NCBI GenBank assembly: GCA_037721215.1
Contig: JBBJNV010000031.1
Location: forward strand, 1-38,522
Reading direction: 5' to 3'
Source of the DNA: Gemmatimonadaceae bacterium
GTDB lineage: Bacteria; Gemmatimonadota; Gemmatimonadetes; Gemmatimonadales; Gemmatimonadaceae
Length of the DNA stretch: 38,522 bases
Numbering within the stretch: the first letter of the stretch is position 1; every line of letters begins with the position of its first letter. Shown in pieces: positions 26,691 to 36,860 of the stretch. The notes below the pieces were generated by a model that was not told where the DNA came from, made no database searches, and saw nothing but the letters and a program-made list of their open reading frames with translations. The position numbers were made by a program, and so were the translations under genes.

Positions 26691-27209
26691 ATGATCGTAA
26701 TCGGCGTCGACCCGGGTACCGCGATCACCGGCTACGGAGTGGTCAGCGGGGAGCGCATGTCTCCTCCGCGACTGATCGAGTGTGGAGTCATCCGCACTCG
26801 CTCGAGGGACCCTCTTCCGCAGCGCCTGGAGGAGATCTATTCCGGCATCGTGGAGCTGATAAGTCGCCACCGCCCCGAGGCACTGGCAATCGAGGACGTC
26901 TTCTACGCCCGGAACGTTCGGACGACCATCGTGCTGGGACACGCACGCGGCGTCATCCTGCTCGCCGCATCCCAGTCACGGCTGGATATCGCGGAGTATC
27001 CTCCGGCTGCAATCAAGAAGGCCGTGGTGGGTACCGGGGCGGCGAGCAAGGAGCAGGTTCAGTTCATGGTTGCAAGGCTGCTGCGTCTGAAGACCGCTCC
27101 TCAGCCGGCCGATGCCGCGGACGGTGTCGCGGCCGCGCTGACCTACGTGATGACGGCGTCCGTCCCGGCCATCCGGCGCGAAGCGGAAGCCATGGCCCTG
27201 CGTCAATGA
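26691..27209 (+). CDS. ruvC: Holliday junction resolvase RuvC
   Basis: This is a 172-residue endonuclease that cleaves Holliday junctions during recombination repair, working with RuvAB. Acidic catalytic residues are visible: Asp in VIGVDPGTAITGYG, Glu in LAIEDVFYARN and the Asp residues of PADAADGVAAAL. The start ATG at 26691 is 25 bases after the yebC stop. An 8-codon frame (26668-26694) ends across this start (ATGA) and could couple translation. The end overlaps ruvA by 4 bases. Confidence 0.96.
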   Translation: MIVIGVDPGTAITGYGVVSGERMSPPRLIECGVIRTRSRDPLPQRLEEIYSGIVELISRHRPEALAIEDVFYARNVRTTIVLGHARGVILLAASQSRLDIAEYPPAAIKKAVVGTGAASKEQVQFMVARLLRLKTAPQPADAADGVAAALTYVMTASVPAIRREAEAMALRQ

Positions 27210-27808
27210 TCTCGCATGTCGCAGGCACTCTCATGACAAAGGACATCGACAGAGTCGAAGTCATGACTGCTGGAGGCACTGCTTACGAGCTGCAGATTCC
27301 GCTTGGCGTTTTCGAGACTCTGCCGCGGCAGGGCGAGCCCGTTTCGCTTCACACATCGCTTGTGGTGAAAGAGGATTTGTGGCTGCTCTTCGGATTCGCG
27401 TCGCTCTATGAGCGGCGGCTGTTCCAGAAGCTGCTCACCGCCAACGGCGTCGGGCCATCGCTCGCACTCGGCCTGATGTCGGCGTTGTCGCCGCAACGCC
27501 TCGTGCGTGCGATTCAGGAGAAGGACATCCCTACGCTGCAGGGTGTTCCGCGGGTCGGCCGCAAGAAAGCCGAGCGGCTCATACTCGATCTCAGTGACAA
27601 GCTCGACTCGATCGGTGGCGAAGCAGATGCGGGTATAACTAGGCCGGACGGTGGCGCATCGGAGGACACGTTGCGCGCGCTTGTATCGCTCGGGTACTCG
27701 AGCGCCGATGCCGAGCGCGCCGTTCGCGCGGCGCTCGATGCGGGTGGAAGCGGGCTCGGTGCGGCAGAGCTGATCAGGGCGGCGCTGGCCAACCTGGGAA
27801 GCAGATAG
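27206..27808 (+). CDS. ruvA: Holliday junction branch migration protein RuvA
   Basis: This is a 200-residue protein that binds four-way junctions as a tetramer and loads RuvB. Domain I is an OB fold (MISHVAGTLMTKDIDRVEV). Domain II has two helix-hairpin-helix motifs (ANGVGPSLALGLMSAL and LQGVPRVGRKKAERLILDL). Domain III, which contacts RuvB, is at the C-terminus (about residues 150-200, LVSLGYSSADAERAVRAAL). The ATG overlaps the ruvC stop (ATGA). In this genome ruvB is not next but lies 4.7 kb downstream. Confidence 0.97.
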   Translation: MISHVAGTLMTKDIDRVEVMTAGGTAYELQIPLGVFETLPRQGEPVSLHTSLVVKEDLWLLFGFASLYERRLFQKLLTANGVGPSLALGLMSALSPQRLVRAIQEKDIPTLQGVPRVGRKKAERLILDLSDKLDSIGGEADAGITRPDGGASEDTLRALVSLGYSSADAERAVRAALDAGGSGLGAAELIRAALANLGSR

Positions 27809-27847
27809 CCCTAGCCGCTCAGCCCCACAGACCTTCAATATTCTCTT

Positions 27848-29011
27848 ATGCCATCAGCCACCGCGCATCGCGCTTCAACGTTCTCGGAATCCGTGATTCG
27901 CGAGATGACCCGCGTTGCGAATCAGTACGGCGCAATAAACCTCGCTCAGGGGTTCCCCGATTTTCCGATGCCGGCGCCGATGAAGGATGCGGCGTGCGCA
28001 GCAATTCACGGTGACATCAACCAGTACGCGATAACGTGGGGCACGCCCGCGCTCCGGCTCGCAATCGCCGAAAAATACCGGCGCTGGTACGACATGGACC
28101 TCGATGCCGAGCGCGAGATCACCGTGACGTGCGGGGCAACCGAGGCGATGGCGGCAGTGTTTCTGGCACTCATCAATCCGGGCGATGAGGTGATCATCTT
28201 CGAGCCGTTCTACGAGAATTACGGTCCCGATGCGATCCTCGCCGGAGCGAAGCCCGTGTTCGTCCCGCTCGAAGGTCTGGATTGGAAGCTCGATCCCGAG
28301 AGGCTGCGCGCCGCTTTCTCTGACAGGACTCGCGCAATCGTCGTCAACACGCCGCACAACCCCACTGGCAGGGTGTTCACCCGCGATGAGATGTCACTCA
28401 TTGCCAGTCTCTGCCAGCGGCATGACGCTATCGCAATCACCGACGAGATCTACGAACACATCCGCTACGCGGGGGGCCATCATTGCCTTGCGACGTGGCC
28501 GGGAATGCGCGACCGAACGGTGACGATATCGGGTCTGTCGAAGACCTTCTGCTGTACGGGGTGGAGGCTCGGCTATGCCATCGCTCCGTTTGAGTTCACC
28601 TCGCCGATCCGCAAGGTTCATGATTTTCTTACCGTGGGTGCTCCTGCGCCACTGCAGGCCGCGGGAGCGATCGGGATGGCATTCGATGCTGATTATTACA
28701 ACCATATTGCGCTCGAATACCGGGAGCGCCGCGACCTGATGGTCGGGGCGCTGAATGACGCCGGGTTCAAGTTCTCAGCACCTGAGGGCGCGTACTACAT
28801 ACTTGCCGACTTCACCGATCTGAGCGATCTCCGCGGTATTGACTTCGCGATGTGGCTGGCGAAGGAGATTGGTGTTGCGACAGTGCCGGGGACGAGCTTT
28901 TATCACGAGCCGAAGCTCGGCGAGAACGTGACGCGGTTTGCGTTTTGTAAGAAGCTCGAGACACTGGTACGGGCGGCGGAGCGGTTGGTGGGGATGGCGG
29001 CGCGGGTGTAG
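27848..29011 (+). CDS. PLP-dependent aminotransferase, class I (KAT/YbdL-like)
   Basis: This is a 387-residue fold-type I aminotransferase. NLAQGFPDFP near the N-terminus and NQYAITWGTPALR are typical of the kynurenine/methionine/glutamine aminotransferase group (YbdL, KAT). Other landmarks are VNTPHNPTGRVF, ITDEIYEHIRY, the Schiff-base lysine in SGLSKTFCCTGWRLGY and the C-terminal Arg in VTRFAFCK. The substrate is not decided by sequence; aromatic, methionine or aspartate use are possible. It starts 39 bases after ruvA, with an AT-rich patch (AATATT) upstream that may be a promoter. It is the first gene of the stretch separating ruvA from ruvB. Confidence 0.93.
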   Translation: MPSATAHRASTFSESVIREMTRVANQYGAINLAQGFPDFPMPAPMKDAACAAIHGDINQYAITWGTPALRLAIAEKYRRWYDMDLDAEREITVTCGATEAMAAVFLALINPGDEVIIFEPFYENYGPDAILAGAKPVFVPLEGLDWKLDPERLRAAFSDRTRAIVVNTPHNPTGRVFTRDEMSLIASLCQRHDAIAITDEIYEHIRYAGGHHCLATWPGMRDRTVTISGLSKTFCCTGWRLGYAIAPFEFTSPIRKVHDFLTVGAPAPLQAAGAIGMAFDADYYNHIALEYRERRDLMVGALNDAGFKFSAPEGAYYILADFTDLSDLRGIDFAMWLAKEIGVATVPGTSFYHEPKLGENVTRFAFCKKLETLVRAAERLVGMAARV

Positions 29012-29026
29012 ATACAGAGTTCCAGC

Positions 29027-29356
29027 TTATAGTCCGAGTGCGATTCTCAACGCGGCGTTGAGGGCTGCGGCTTTTTTGACGGACAGGGATCCAAGGTAGT
29101 TCGTAAGGGCTGACTTTTGGACCAGCACGAGCTGGTCGCAATTGATAACGGAAGCGTGCTTCAGCCCCTCGGCTATACCAATGGCGACTTCGGTAGAGCG
29201 TCCGTCGTTGTTGGTATTTACCGGCGCGCAAACGACTTTGTCGGCTTTGGAGTCGCAAAGAGTCTGGCGGCTGACAATGACGACTGGTCGCGAGCGCCTG
29301 GGATCATCCCCTGCTGGCGGGGAGACCAGGTAGAGCTCGCCTCGCCTAACGCTCAT
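29027..29356 (-). CDS. MazF/PemK-family toxin (mRNA interferase)
   Basis: This is a 109-residue type II toxin with the expected fold cues: RRGELYLVSPPAGDDPRRSRPVVIVS at the start, VVCAPVNTN in the middle, and INCDQLVLVQKSALTNYLGSLS later. Family members cut RNA at short specific sequences. It should be kept inactive by the ribbon-helix-helix protein encoded just upstream; the two genes overlap by 4 bases (ATGA). It converges with the aminotransferase gene, with 15 bases between stops. Confidence 0.9.
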   Translation of the reverse strand: MSVRRGELYLVSPPAGDDPRRSRPVVIVSRQTLCDSKADKVVCAPVNTNNDGRSTEVAIGIAEGLKHASVINCDQLVLVQKSALTNYLGSLSVKKAAALNAALRIALGL

Positions 29357-29646
29357 TCCGGCCAGGCCTGCAGCTCCAATACGCGGTCGGACTCGCGATT
29401 TGTGACTTTGGCCGAAGCGTTGATGGCTTCGAGGTCCCGCTCGTTGCGCGACCGATTTACGAGCCGCCGCAAGTACGCACGGAGCGCTCGCTCAATGAGC
29501 GCCGAGCGTTGGGTCTTGCCCGCCACTGCGTCGGCTGCCCGGATTATTTCGCCCGACAGGCTTACGGAGGTCTTCTCCTTTTTTTCTCGGCGGGCCAGTA
29601 GCCGGCCAACCTCAGCCAGGGTTTTGCCGGTTATGGTGGTTTTCAT
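29353..29646 (-). CDS. Ribbon-helix-helix antitoxin
   Basis: This is a 97-residue antitoxin for the MazF-like toxin. TSVSLSGEIIRAADAVAG and QRSALIERALRAYLRRL form a ribbon-helix-helix DNA-binding unit, probably at residues 25-70; the acidic tail may cover the toxin. The start is taken as ATG 29646, which has AGGTGG just upstream; a longer frame begins at 29682 but adds residues without family likeness. It overlaps the toxin start by 4 bases. Confidence 0.82.
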   Translation of the reverse strand: MKTTITGKTLAEVGRLLARREKKEKTSVSLSGEIIRAADAVAGKTQRSALIERALRAYLRRLVNRSRNERDLEAINASAKVTNRESDRVLELQAWPE

Positions 29647-29650
29647 ACCA

Positions 29651-29661
29651 CCTAAAGTAGG
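29651..29661. promoter_or_regulatory. Possible operator palindrome of the MazF module
   Basis: CCTAAAGTAGG is an imperfect palindrome (CCTA, 3 bases, TAGG), 5 bases upstream of the antitoxin ATG on the minus strand. It overlaps the ribosome site, so antitoxin binding could block expression. Further upstream on the same strand TTGAGA stands 17 bases from TACTTT, a weak promoter pair. Assignment rests on position and symmetry alone. Confidence 0.3.
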
Positions 29662-29784
29662 ACATATTTTGCTACCTCTCAATGTCGATACGGATCATTT
29701 GCTGCAAATTTCGTCTTGTATGGCCACGGCACCGCGCGGAGAAATGACGAGTTCGGCCGTTGAGCGCAGGGGCCTTTTTGCGGA

Positions 29785-30141
29785 TCAAGGCAGAGCCGCC
29801 CGCTCCAGCTGTTGCGCCGCCCACTTATTGATACTCATTCCCGCACGTTCGGCAGCACGCGTGATCGCGCGATGGATTGCCGGGTCGACGCGAAGCACGA
29901 ATCTTCCCGAGAAAGGCTGTTCGGGAGACTCTCCCTGTTCCCGGCAAAACACGAAGTATTCCTGGATCGATTTTGCGAATTCACGTCTGAGCTCCCTCAT
30001 CGAGGTCCCCTTGAAGTTCACGACGTCCGAGATGTTGATGACGGTGCCATGGAACCCGTCGTTCTCCTCATCCACTTCGATTCGGCCCACGTAGCCTTTG
30101 TATTCGATGGTTGCCATCGTGGCAGCTCCAGAAGGTTTCAT
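29785..30141 (-). CDS. hicB: HicB-family antitoxin
   Basis: This is a 118-residue antitoxin. The N-terminal HicB fold begins at about residue 9 (ATIEYKGYVGRIEVDEENDGFHG), contains IVINISDVVNFKG-like strands (TVINISDVVNFKGTS), and is followed by a DNA-binding ribbon-helix-helix at the C-terminus (GRFVLRVDPAIHRAITRAA, SINKWAAQQLERA). The chosen start is ATG 30141, which overlaps the HicA stop (ATGA); a later ATG at 30117 is also possible. Longer frames upstream overlap HicA out of frame. Confidence 0.9.
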   Translation of the reverse strand: MKPSGAATMATIEYKGYVGRIEVDEENDGFHGTVINISDVVNFKGTSMRELRREFAKSIQEYFVFCREQGESPEQPFSGRFVLRVDPAIHRAITRAAERAGMSINKWAAQQLERAALP

Positions 30142-30419
30142 GGTTTGATCCCGGCGCGCTCGAGGAATTCTCTCATGTTCCTCAATGCATTCCGGTCTGT
30201 AAGCGGCGATGGGTGCGGCCGGTGAAAGACCGCTCGCTTCCCGTTCAGGCTCAGCGCCACCCTCGAGCCCTTTCGCTCTGACAGACTTCCGCCCAGCGCC
30301 GCGACAAGTGATTCGACGTCGGACCACCTGACACCTTGAGGCACCGGCTGTCTGAACACCGCGTCAAGTGTGCGCCGCTGATTCGAGTTAAGCTTTGATG
30401 ATATCATTTCCGGTGTCAT
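30138..30419 (-). CDS. hicA: HicA-family toxin
   Basis: This is a 93-residue putative mRNA interferase with a dsRNA-binding-like fold. WSDVESLVAALGG and ERKGSRVALSLNGKRAVFHRPHP match the HicA core. In the classic HicA, the active-site His follows the Gly-Ser of the KGSH motif; here it is Arg (KGSR), a variant I recall from a group of HicA relatives whose FHRPHP segment keeps His residues. Toxin-first order and the 4-base overlap with hicB are normal for this system. ATG 30407 is an alternative start; a perfect palindrome ATGATATCAT (30398-30407) covers it. Confidence 0.85.
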   Translation of the reverse strand: MTPEMISSKLNSNQRRTLDAVFRQPVPQGVRWSDVESLVAALGGSLSERKGSRVALSLNGKRAVFHRPHPSPLTDRNALRNMREFLERAGIKP

Positions 30420-30709
30420 GTATCAAGCTGACGCCGGCCCCGCCCGTCCGCGGAGGAGGGGTCAGCCTGGCAATTTGCTTCACGGGATGCACGTTGTTCG
30501 GACACGCTCAGCGGGGGCTTGAGCCCGACGAGGCCGATCAGCAACCTCGTCAGGGTAGCACGATGTCAGACGGGAGCGTAACCTTTGCTGCCCTGTTCAC
30601 TCCACTTCACCGCTTCTCTTTTACGCGAGTCCAGCCCAGTCACCTTACGACCCTCAACGGCCAGGGAATCGTCCGATTCGTCGACCTATAATATCGACCT
30701 TGAATTCAG
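30420..30709. other. Gene-free stretch upstream of hicA and the HNH fragment
   Basis: These 290 bases hold no convincing gene. A plus-strand frame (30395-30691) lacks any family likeness. TATAAT at 30687-30692 is a perfect -10 box 18 bases before the ATG of the HNH fragment, but no -35 is seen at the right distance. An imperfect GC-rich inverted sequence lies at about 30430-30465 (TGAC...GTCA ends). The region must also carry the promoter for hicAB on the minus strand. Confidence 0.4.
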
Positions 30710-31039
30710 ATGAATGTGTACGTTTATCCAACAGACCATAGCTGGTTCCGGTTCCTACAGAGCGTTCCGAAACTCGATGAGGTCAATTTCTGGCAGCCCG
30801 GTGGCGGGAGCGCATTCAACCGTCTTGCGCCAGGAGACCTGTTCCTCTTCAGGCTGAAGTGTCCCATCAACAGGATCGTCGGTGGCGGTGTCTTCGCGCA
30901 CTCGTCGGTCTACCCGATTGACCTGGTTGATCCAGGCACCGCCCGGTGCGCGCGGCCTCGTCGACGAAATAGTCGAGCGGCTCATCTCGAAGTTCAGTCC
31001 GAGGAGGATCTATCTCTTCGGCAGCCGCGCGCGCGCTGA
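30710..31039 (+). pseudogene. N-terminal fragment of an HNH restriction-type endonuclease
   Basis: The first 72 or so residues (MNVYVYPTDHSWFRFLQ, LDEVNFWQPGGG, PGDLFLFRLKCP, GGGVFAHSSVYPIDL) match the start of a family of HNH endonucleases of about 300 residues that look like restriction enzymes. After about 30926 the match ends and the frame continues out of frame through the nucleotidyltransferase gene as basic sequence with no likeness, up to 31039. The HNH catalytic part is absent. It looks like a gene truncated by a deletion that joined it to the neighbouring MNT gene. Confidence 0.7.
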
Positions 31040-31499
31040 TGCTCACGCCGACAGCGATTATGATTTTCTCATCGAGGTCGATGCCCTGCCACCGGACATT
31101 GCGCTGACTCAGGGCATGATGTGGCTTCGTGATTTTCCGCGCACCGAGGTTCAGGTCCACGTTCGGTCGCCGGACGGATTCGAGCGAAAGAAGGATGATC
31201 CTGGAACGGTCGACTGGGATGTCGTACGGGAAGGAATCCTGCTTTTTGCGCTGGAGGATTTGCCGGCAATGAGGGCCGGGGCTGCTCCGAACATGGTCCG
31301 GGAAGGAGCCCGCAAGCCGCCACGCTCGCTCGGAGGCTGGTTGAGACACGCGGACGAACACATGAGGGGCTCGCAGGGTGCGGCCGCGCCGATCTCCGGG
31401 GATATCGAACCACCGGTCACAGTTACTGAAGCCCAGGCGCGCCGTGCCTTTGCTATCGCCGAGCGCATCGAGGCGGCTGTTCGCGCGCGCCTCCGATGA
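30882..31499 (+). pseudogene. Decayed MNT nucleotidyltransferase with collapsed HEPN domain
   Basis: The nucleotidyltransferase domain starts near 30950 (GLVDEIVERLISKFSPRRI) and keeps the active-site pattern LFGSRARADAHADSDYDF, with DPGTVDWDVVREG later. The following part begins like a HEPN domain (LGGWLRHADEHMRG) and ends like one (VTEAQARRAFAIAERIEAAVRARL), but the middle is only about 20 residues, so the RX4-6H active site and most helices are missing. The frame is intact, implying an in-frame deletion. No clean start is seen: GTG 30882 lies inside the HNH fragment, and TTG 30927 is an alternative. MNT-HEPN pairs act as toxin-antitoxin systems in which MNT modifies the HEPN toxin; here the toxin half is probably dead. 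Confidence 0.72.
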
Positions 31500-31594
31500 C
31501 ATCCAAAGTCACCCAGCCAATCCTCGTCTCGCCTTACGACAGCATCGCGGACGTCAGCAACATCCTCGATGAACCAATCCTGGCCTTCGTCTGA
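31496..31594 (+). CDS. Very short frame after the MNT gene
   Basis: A 32-residue frame starts with ATG overlapping the MNT stop (ATGA) and ends at 31592-31594. It contains LVSPYDSIADVSNILDE and has no recognisable family. The overlap suggests that it was once the start of a coupled gene, now truncated; it may be no gene at all. Confidence 0.25.
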   Translation: MTSKVTQPILVSPYDSIADVSNILDEPILAFV

Positions 31595-31643
31595 CGGCCG
31601 CGTGCAGCTCAAACGCGAATGACGGACTCGGGCCCGCCACGAC

Positions 31644-32081
31644 TCAAATCAGATCTTGCAACTGGACAACTTTGAGCCCCGGGATCTTTGGCAACTTCAG
31701 GTCATTAGTCACGAACGTTGAACATCCCGACGCAAGCGCCGCCGAAAGCTGGATAGCGTCCATCGTTCGCAGACCGTGCGACGCGCGCAGATACGCTGCG
31801 GCGCGCAATTGTGAGTGATCGAGCGCGACCAGCCGAACCCCCCGGCTTCGCGTCAGCAGCTGTTCATATTTCGTGGCGAGCGGAGCGTCGTCGTTGCGAT
31901 AGGGCATCACGAGCAACTCGAGTAGCGTTACAGCCGAAGTGACAATGGTGATGCCACCTGCGTCCGCCGCTTCGAATATCGGTTCGACCAACGGCAGGTA
32001 CTTTCGATGCGCCTCGATGTAGTAGATGAAAATGGACGTATCGAGCCCAACAGATCCGCTGCCGACGTTCAGAGGCTCCAT
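31644..32081 (-). CDS. vapC: PIN-domain toxin, VapC-like
   Basis: This is a complete 145-residue PIN-domain ribonuclease. The four acidic positions are visible: Asp14 (GLDTSIFIYYIE), Glu55 (TLLELLV), Asp108 (RTMDAIQL) and Asp127 (FVTNDLKL). VapC toxins usually cleave tRNA or rRNA. The antitoxin gene lies just upstream and overlaps this start by 13 bases. In contrast to the PIN remnant at 12173, this copy has all catalytic residues and should be active. Confidence 0.9.
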   Translation of the reverse strand: MEPLNVGSGSVGLDTSIFIYYIEAHRKYLPLVEPIFEAADAGGITIVTSAVTLLELLVMPYRNDDAPLATKYEQLLTRSRGVRLVALDHSQLRAAAYLRASHGLRTMDAIQLSAALASGCSTFVTNDLKLPKIPGLKVVQLQDLI

Positions 32082-32302
32082 TCATCCCGTTCAGCATTGA
32101 CGTAGGCGGCTGCGTCGATTCCGCCCCAGGCGTTTTTTCCGAGTCCCTTCAACTGCAGGATTGATAACGGCTCCGGCTCGCTCAGGGCGTGAGCGAGAAT
32201 GTCGGTCACTTCCTGCGCGACGGATCGCCTGCGTGCCTTCGCGCGAGCTTTGAGGTGGCGGTACAGCGAATCGGGCAGGTTCTTGACGTTGAGCGTTGCC
32301 AT
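32069..32302 (-). CDS. vapB: VapB/FitA-like antitoxin
   Basis: This is a 77-residue antitoxin. The N-terminus [19 protein letters not shown] and [13 protein letters not shown] is a ribbon-helix-helix of the FitA/VapB kind; the C-terminal part ([16 protein letters not shown]) would wrap the toxin. The start is ATG 32302, with a strong GGGAGGAG ribosome site; a longer frame up to 32341 crosses the operator and adds 13 unrelated residues. Confidence 0.9.
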   Translation of the reverse strand: MATLNVKNLPDSLYRHLKARAKARRRSVAQEVTDILAHALSEPEPLSILQLKGLGKNAWGGIDAAAYVNAERDEWSL

Positions 32303-32316
32303 AGTCTCCTCCCTTA

Positions 32317-32335
32317 TTCCTCCAATATGGAGGAA
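32317..32335. promoter_or_regulatory. Likely VapBC operator palindrome
   Basis: TTCCTCC and GGAGGAA form a perfect 7-bp inverted repeat around AATAT, 15 bases upstream of the vapB ATG. Ribbon-helix-helix antitoxins repress their own operon by binding such palindromes. The arms resemble ribosome sites, so a hairpin in the leader is an alternative explanation. Position and symmetry are seen; function is inferred. Confidence 0.55.
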
Positions 32336-32469
32336 ACTCACTGCTGCGTCAACTCATCGAGAACGGAGCCGATAACGGAGCCGGTTCTTGCACAGGAAAT
32401 TCTTTCTTCGTGCTTCCGTGCCTGCGTGGCCATTCGGACTTCAGCCAATATGGTTTCCCTGCTTCGGGA

Positions 32470-32475
32470 TATATT
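32470..32475 (+). promoter_or_regulatory. Candidate -10 box for ruvB
   Basis: TATATT, in the longer form TATATTTG (32470-32477), lies 43 bases before the ruvB ATG. The form also fits the TAnnTTTG -7 element of Bacteroidota, but no TTG lies 19 bases upstream, and no sigma70 -35 is obvious. It is the best promoter candidate for ruvB now that the gene is separated from ruvCA. Confidence 0.35.
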
Positions 32476-32518
32476 TGGTAGTGTCGGCATCACGCCTCGC
32501 CATAGACTTGCCACGGAC

Positions 32519-33544
32519 ATGACCCGCCCGGAAATCACGACCCCCGACGAGCTGCCCGAAGACTCACCCGCTGAGCTATCGCTCCGCCCGCAGCGGCTCT
32601 CTGAGTTCATCGGCCAGCCGAAGGTGAAGGAAAGCATGCGCATCTACATCGATGCCGCCATCAGCCGCCGCGAGCCACTCGACCATACGCTATTTTTCGG
32701 CCCCGCCGGACTCGGCAAAACCACCCTCGCTGAGCTCATTGCCCGAGAGATGGGGGTCAACGTTCGAAACACGTCGGGGCCCGCGCTCGAAAAGCCGGGT
32801 GATCTCGTTGGGACCCTCACTAATTTGCGGGAGGGCGACATCCTGTTCATCGACGAGATTCACCGCCTGCGCCCGATCATCGAGGAATTCCTCTATCCCG
32901 CGATGGAGGATTACCGAATCGACATCCGGCTCTCCGAGGGGCCCAAGGCGCAGACGATTACGATGCCGATAGAACGGTTCACGCTCGTTGGTGCAACAAC
33001 GCGCCTCGGCCTGCTGACGCCGCCGATGCGGGCGCGGTTCGGCATCGAGCAACGACTCAATTTCTATCCGGCAAGCGATCTCGAGACGATCGTGCGGCGA
33101 ACGGCGGAAGTCCTGAAGGTGAGAATCGACGACGGCGGTGCCAAGGAGATCGCCTGCCGATCGCGTGGGACGCCGAGAGTTGCGAATCGGCTGCTGCGGC
33201 GCATTCGCGATTACGCGCAGGTCAAATCCGGCGGAGACATCACGCGATCCGTTGCCCAGGATGCGTTGCGCCTGCTCGACGTTGACCAATTCGGACTCGA
33301 CGATATGGATACCCGGATTCTGAAAACGATCATCGAAAAATTCGATGGCGGGCCGGTCGGAGTCGGCACGATCGCCGCGGCGGTTGGCGAGGATGCGAAC
33401 ACGATCGAGGAAGTGTACGAGCCATTCCTGGTGCAGAATGGATTCCTGCAACGCACCCCGCGCGGGCGCATGGCTACTGCGCAGGCTTACCGTCACTTCG
33501 GCTTCACGATGCCCGGTGACTCGTCGCAGCCGAATCTGTTTTGA
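32519..33544 (+). CDS. ruvB: Holliday junction helicase RuvB
   Basis: This is the 341-residue AAA+ motor that drives branch migration with Ruv[13 protein letters not shown] begins the conserved region. Walker A is [12 protein letters not shown], Walker B is [29 protein letters not shown] contains sensor and Arg-finger residues, and a C-terminal winged helix ends with [15 protein letters not shown]. Start ATG 32519 gives the standard length; in-frame codons back to 32189 overlap the vapB region and add unlike sequence. ruvB normally follows ruvA; here an aminotransferase and TA modules stand between. Confidence 0.97.
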   Translation: MTRPEITTPDELPEDSPAELSLRPQRLSEFIGQPKVKESMRIYIDAAISRREPLDHTLFFGPAGLGKTTLAELIAREMGVNVRNTSGPALEKPGDLVGTLTNLREGDILFIDEIHRLRPIIEEFLYPAMEDYRIDIRLSEGPKAQTITMPIERFTLVGATTRLGLLTPPMRARFGIEQRLNFYPASDLETIVRRTAEVLKVRIDDGGAKEIACRSRGTPRVANRLLRRIRDYAQVKSGGDITRSVAQDALRLLDVDQFGLDDMDTRILKTIIEKFDGGPVGVGTIAAAVGEDANTIEEVYEPFLVQNGFLQRTPRGRMATAQAYRHFGFTMPGDSSQPNLF

Positions 33545-33641
33545 GAATCAGGCATCTGCCCGAAGCGGACAGTGTGACACGGTGCGATCACCGCGATGTA
33601 ATTGACTGAGTGAGAGCCGATCAATCACTCAAATCCCGGAC

Positions 33642-36305
<2,664 letters not shown>

Positions 36306-36309
<4 letters not shown>

Positions 36310-36860
36310 CGATACTCGGCATTCGGGTGCTGGGTGATCCGGTACTGCGCCAGTCCACCGAGCCCCTTATCGAGGTAACCGACGACACTCGTGCGCTTAT
36401 CTCCGACATGTTCGACACGATGCATGCCGCCGAGGGCATCGGTCTCGCCGCGCCGCAGGTGGGAAGAAGCGAGCGGGTTGCGGTCATGGATGTCGATGGC
36501 GCCAGCTATGCGCTCGTGAATCCCGAAATCATCGAGCGGGAGGGCAGCGCACGCGGCGAGGAAGGCTGTCTGTCGATACCGGAAGTGTTTGGCGAAGTCG
36601 ACAGAGCGACACGCGTGGTTGTTCGCGCACTCGACGAGAACGGACAGCAGATTGAAGTCGAGGCGACGGAACTTCTCGCGCGTTGCATTCAGCACGAAGT
36701 CGATCACCTCGACGGCAAGCTCTTCCTCGACTACCTGAGCGTTCTCAAGCGCCGCTCGGCGCTCTCCAGATGGGACCGCCTGAAGAATGACTACCCGGGC
36801 TTTATCCGCCGGGTGGTCCTGGAGCGCCGCGGTCCGGAGCACAGCGAGGGCGAGCTGTAG
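36306..36860 (+). CDS. def: Peptide deformylase
   Basis: This 184-residue metalloenzyme removes the formyl group from new proteins. All three motifs are present: GIGLAAPQVG, EEGCLSIPE with the metal Cys, and QHEVDHLDG with two metal His and the catalytic Glu. It starts with GTG overlapping the yajC stop. It is directly followed by fmt, which adds the formyl group, so both halves of the formyl-methionine cycle are in one operon. Confidence 0.97.

Noticed and set aside
29117-30094. Plus-strand frame (325 codons) over the MazF and HicB modules
   Set aside because: It is antisense to genes with clear family motifs, and its sequence is rich in Ser and Arg with no pattern.
30395-30691. Small plus-strand frame (98 codons) between hicA and the HNH fragment
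   Set aside because: It begins inside hicA on the opposite strand and has no pattern of a folded protein.
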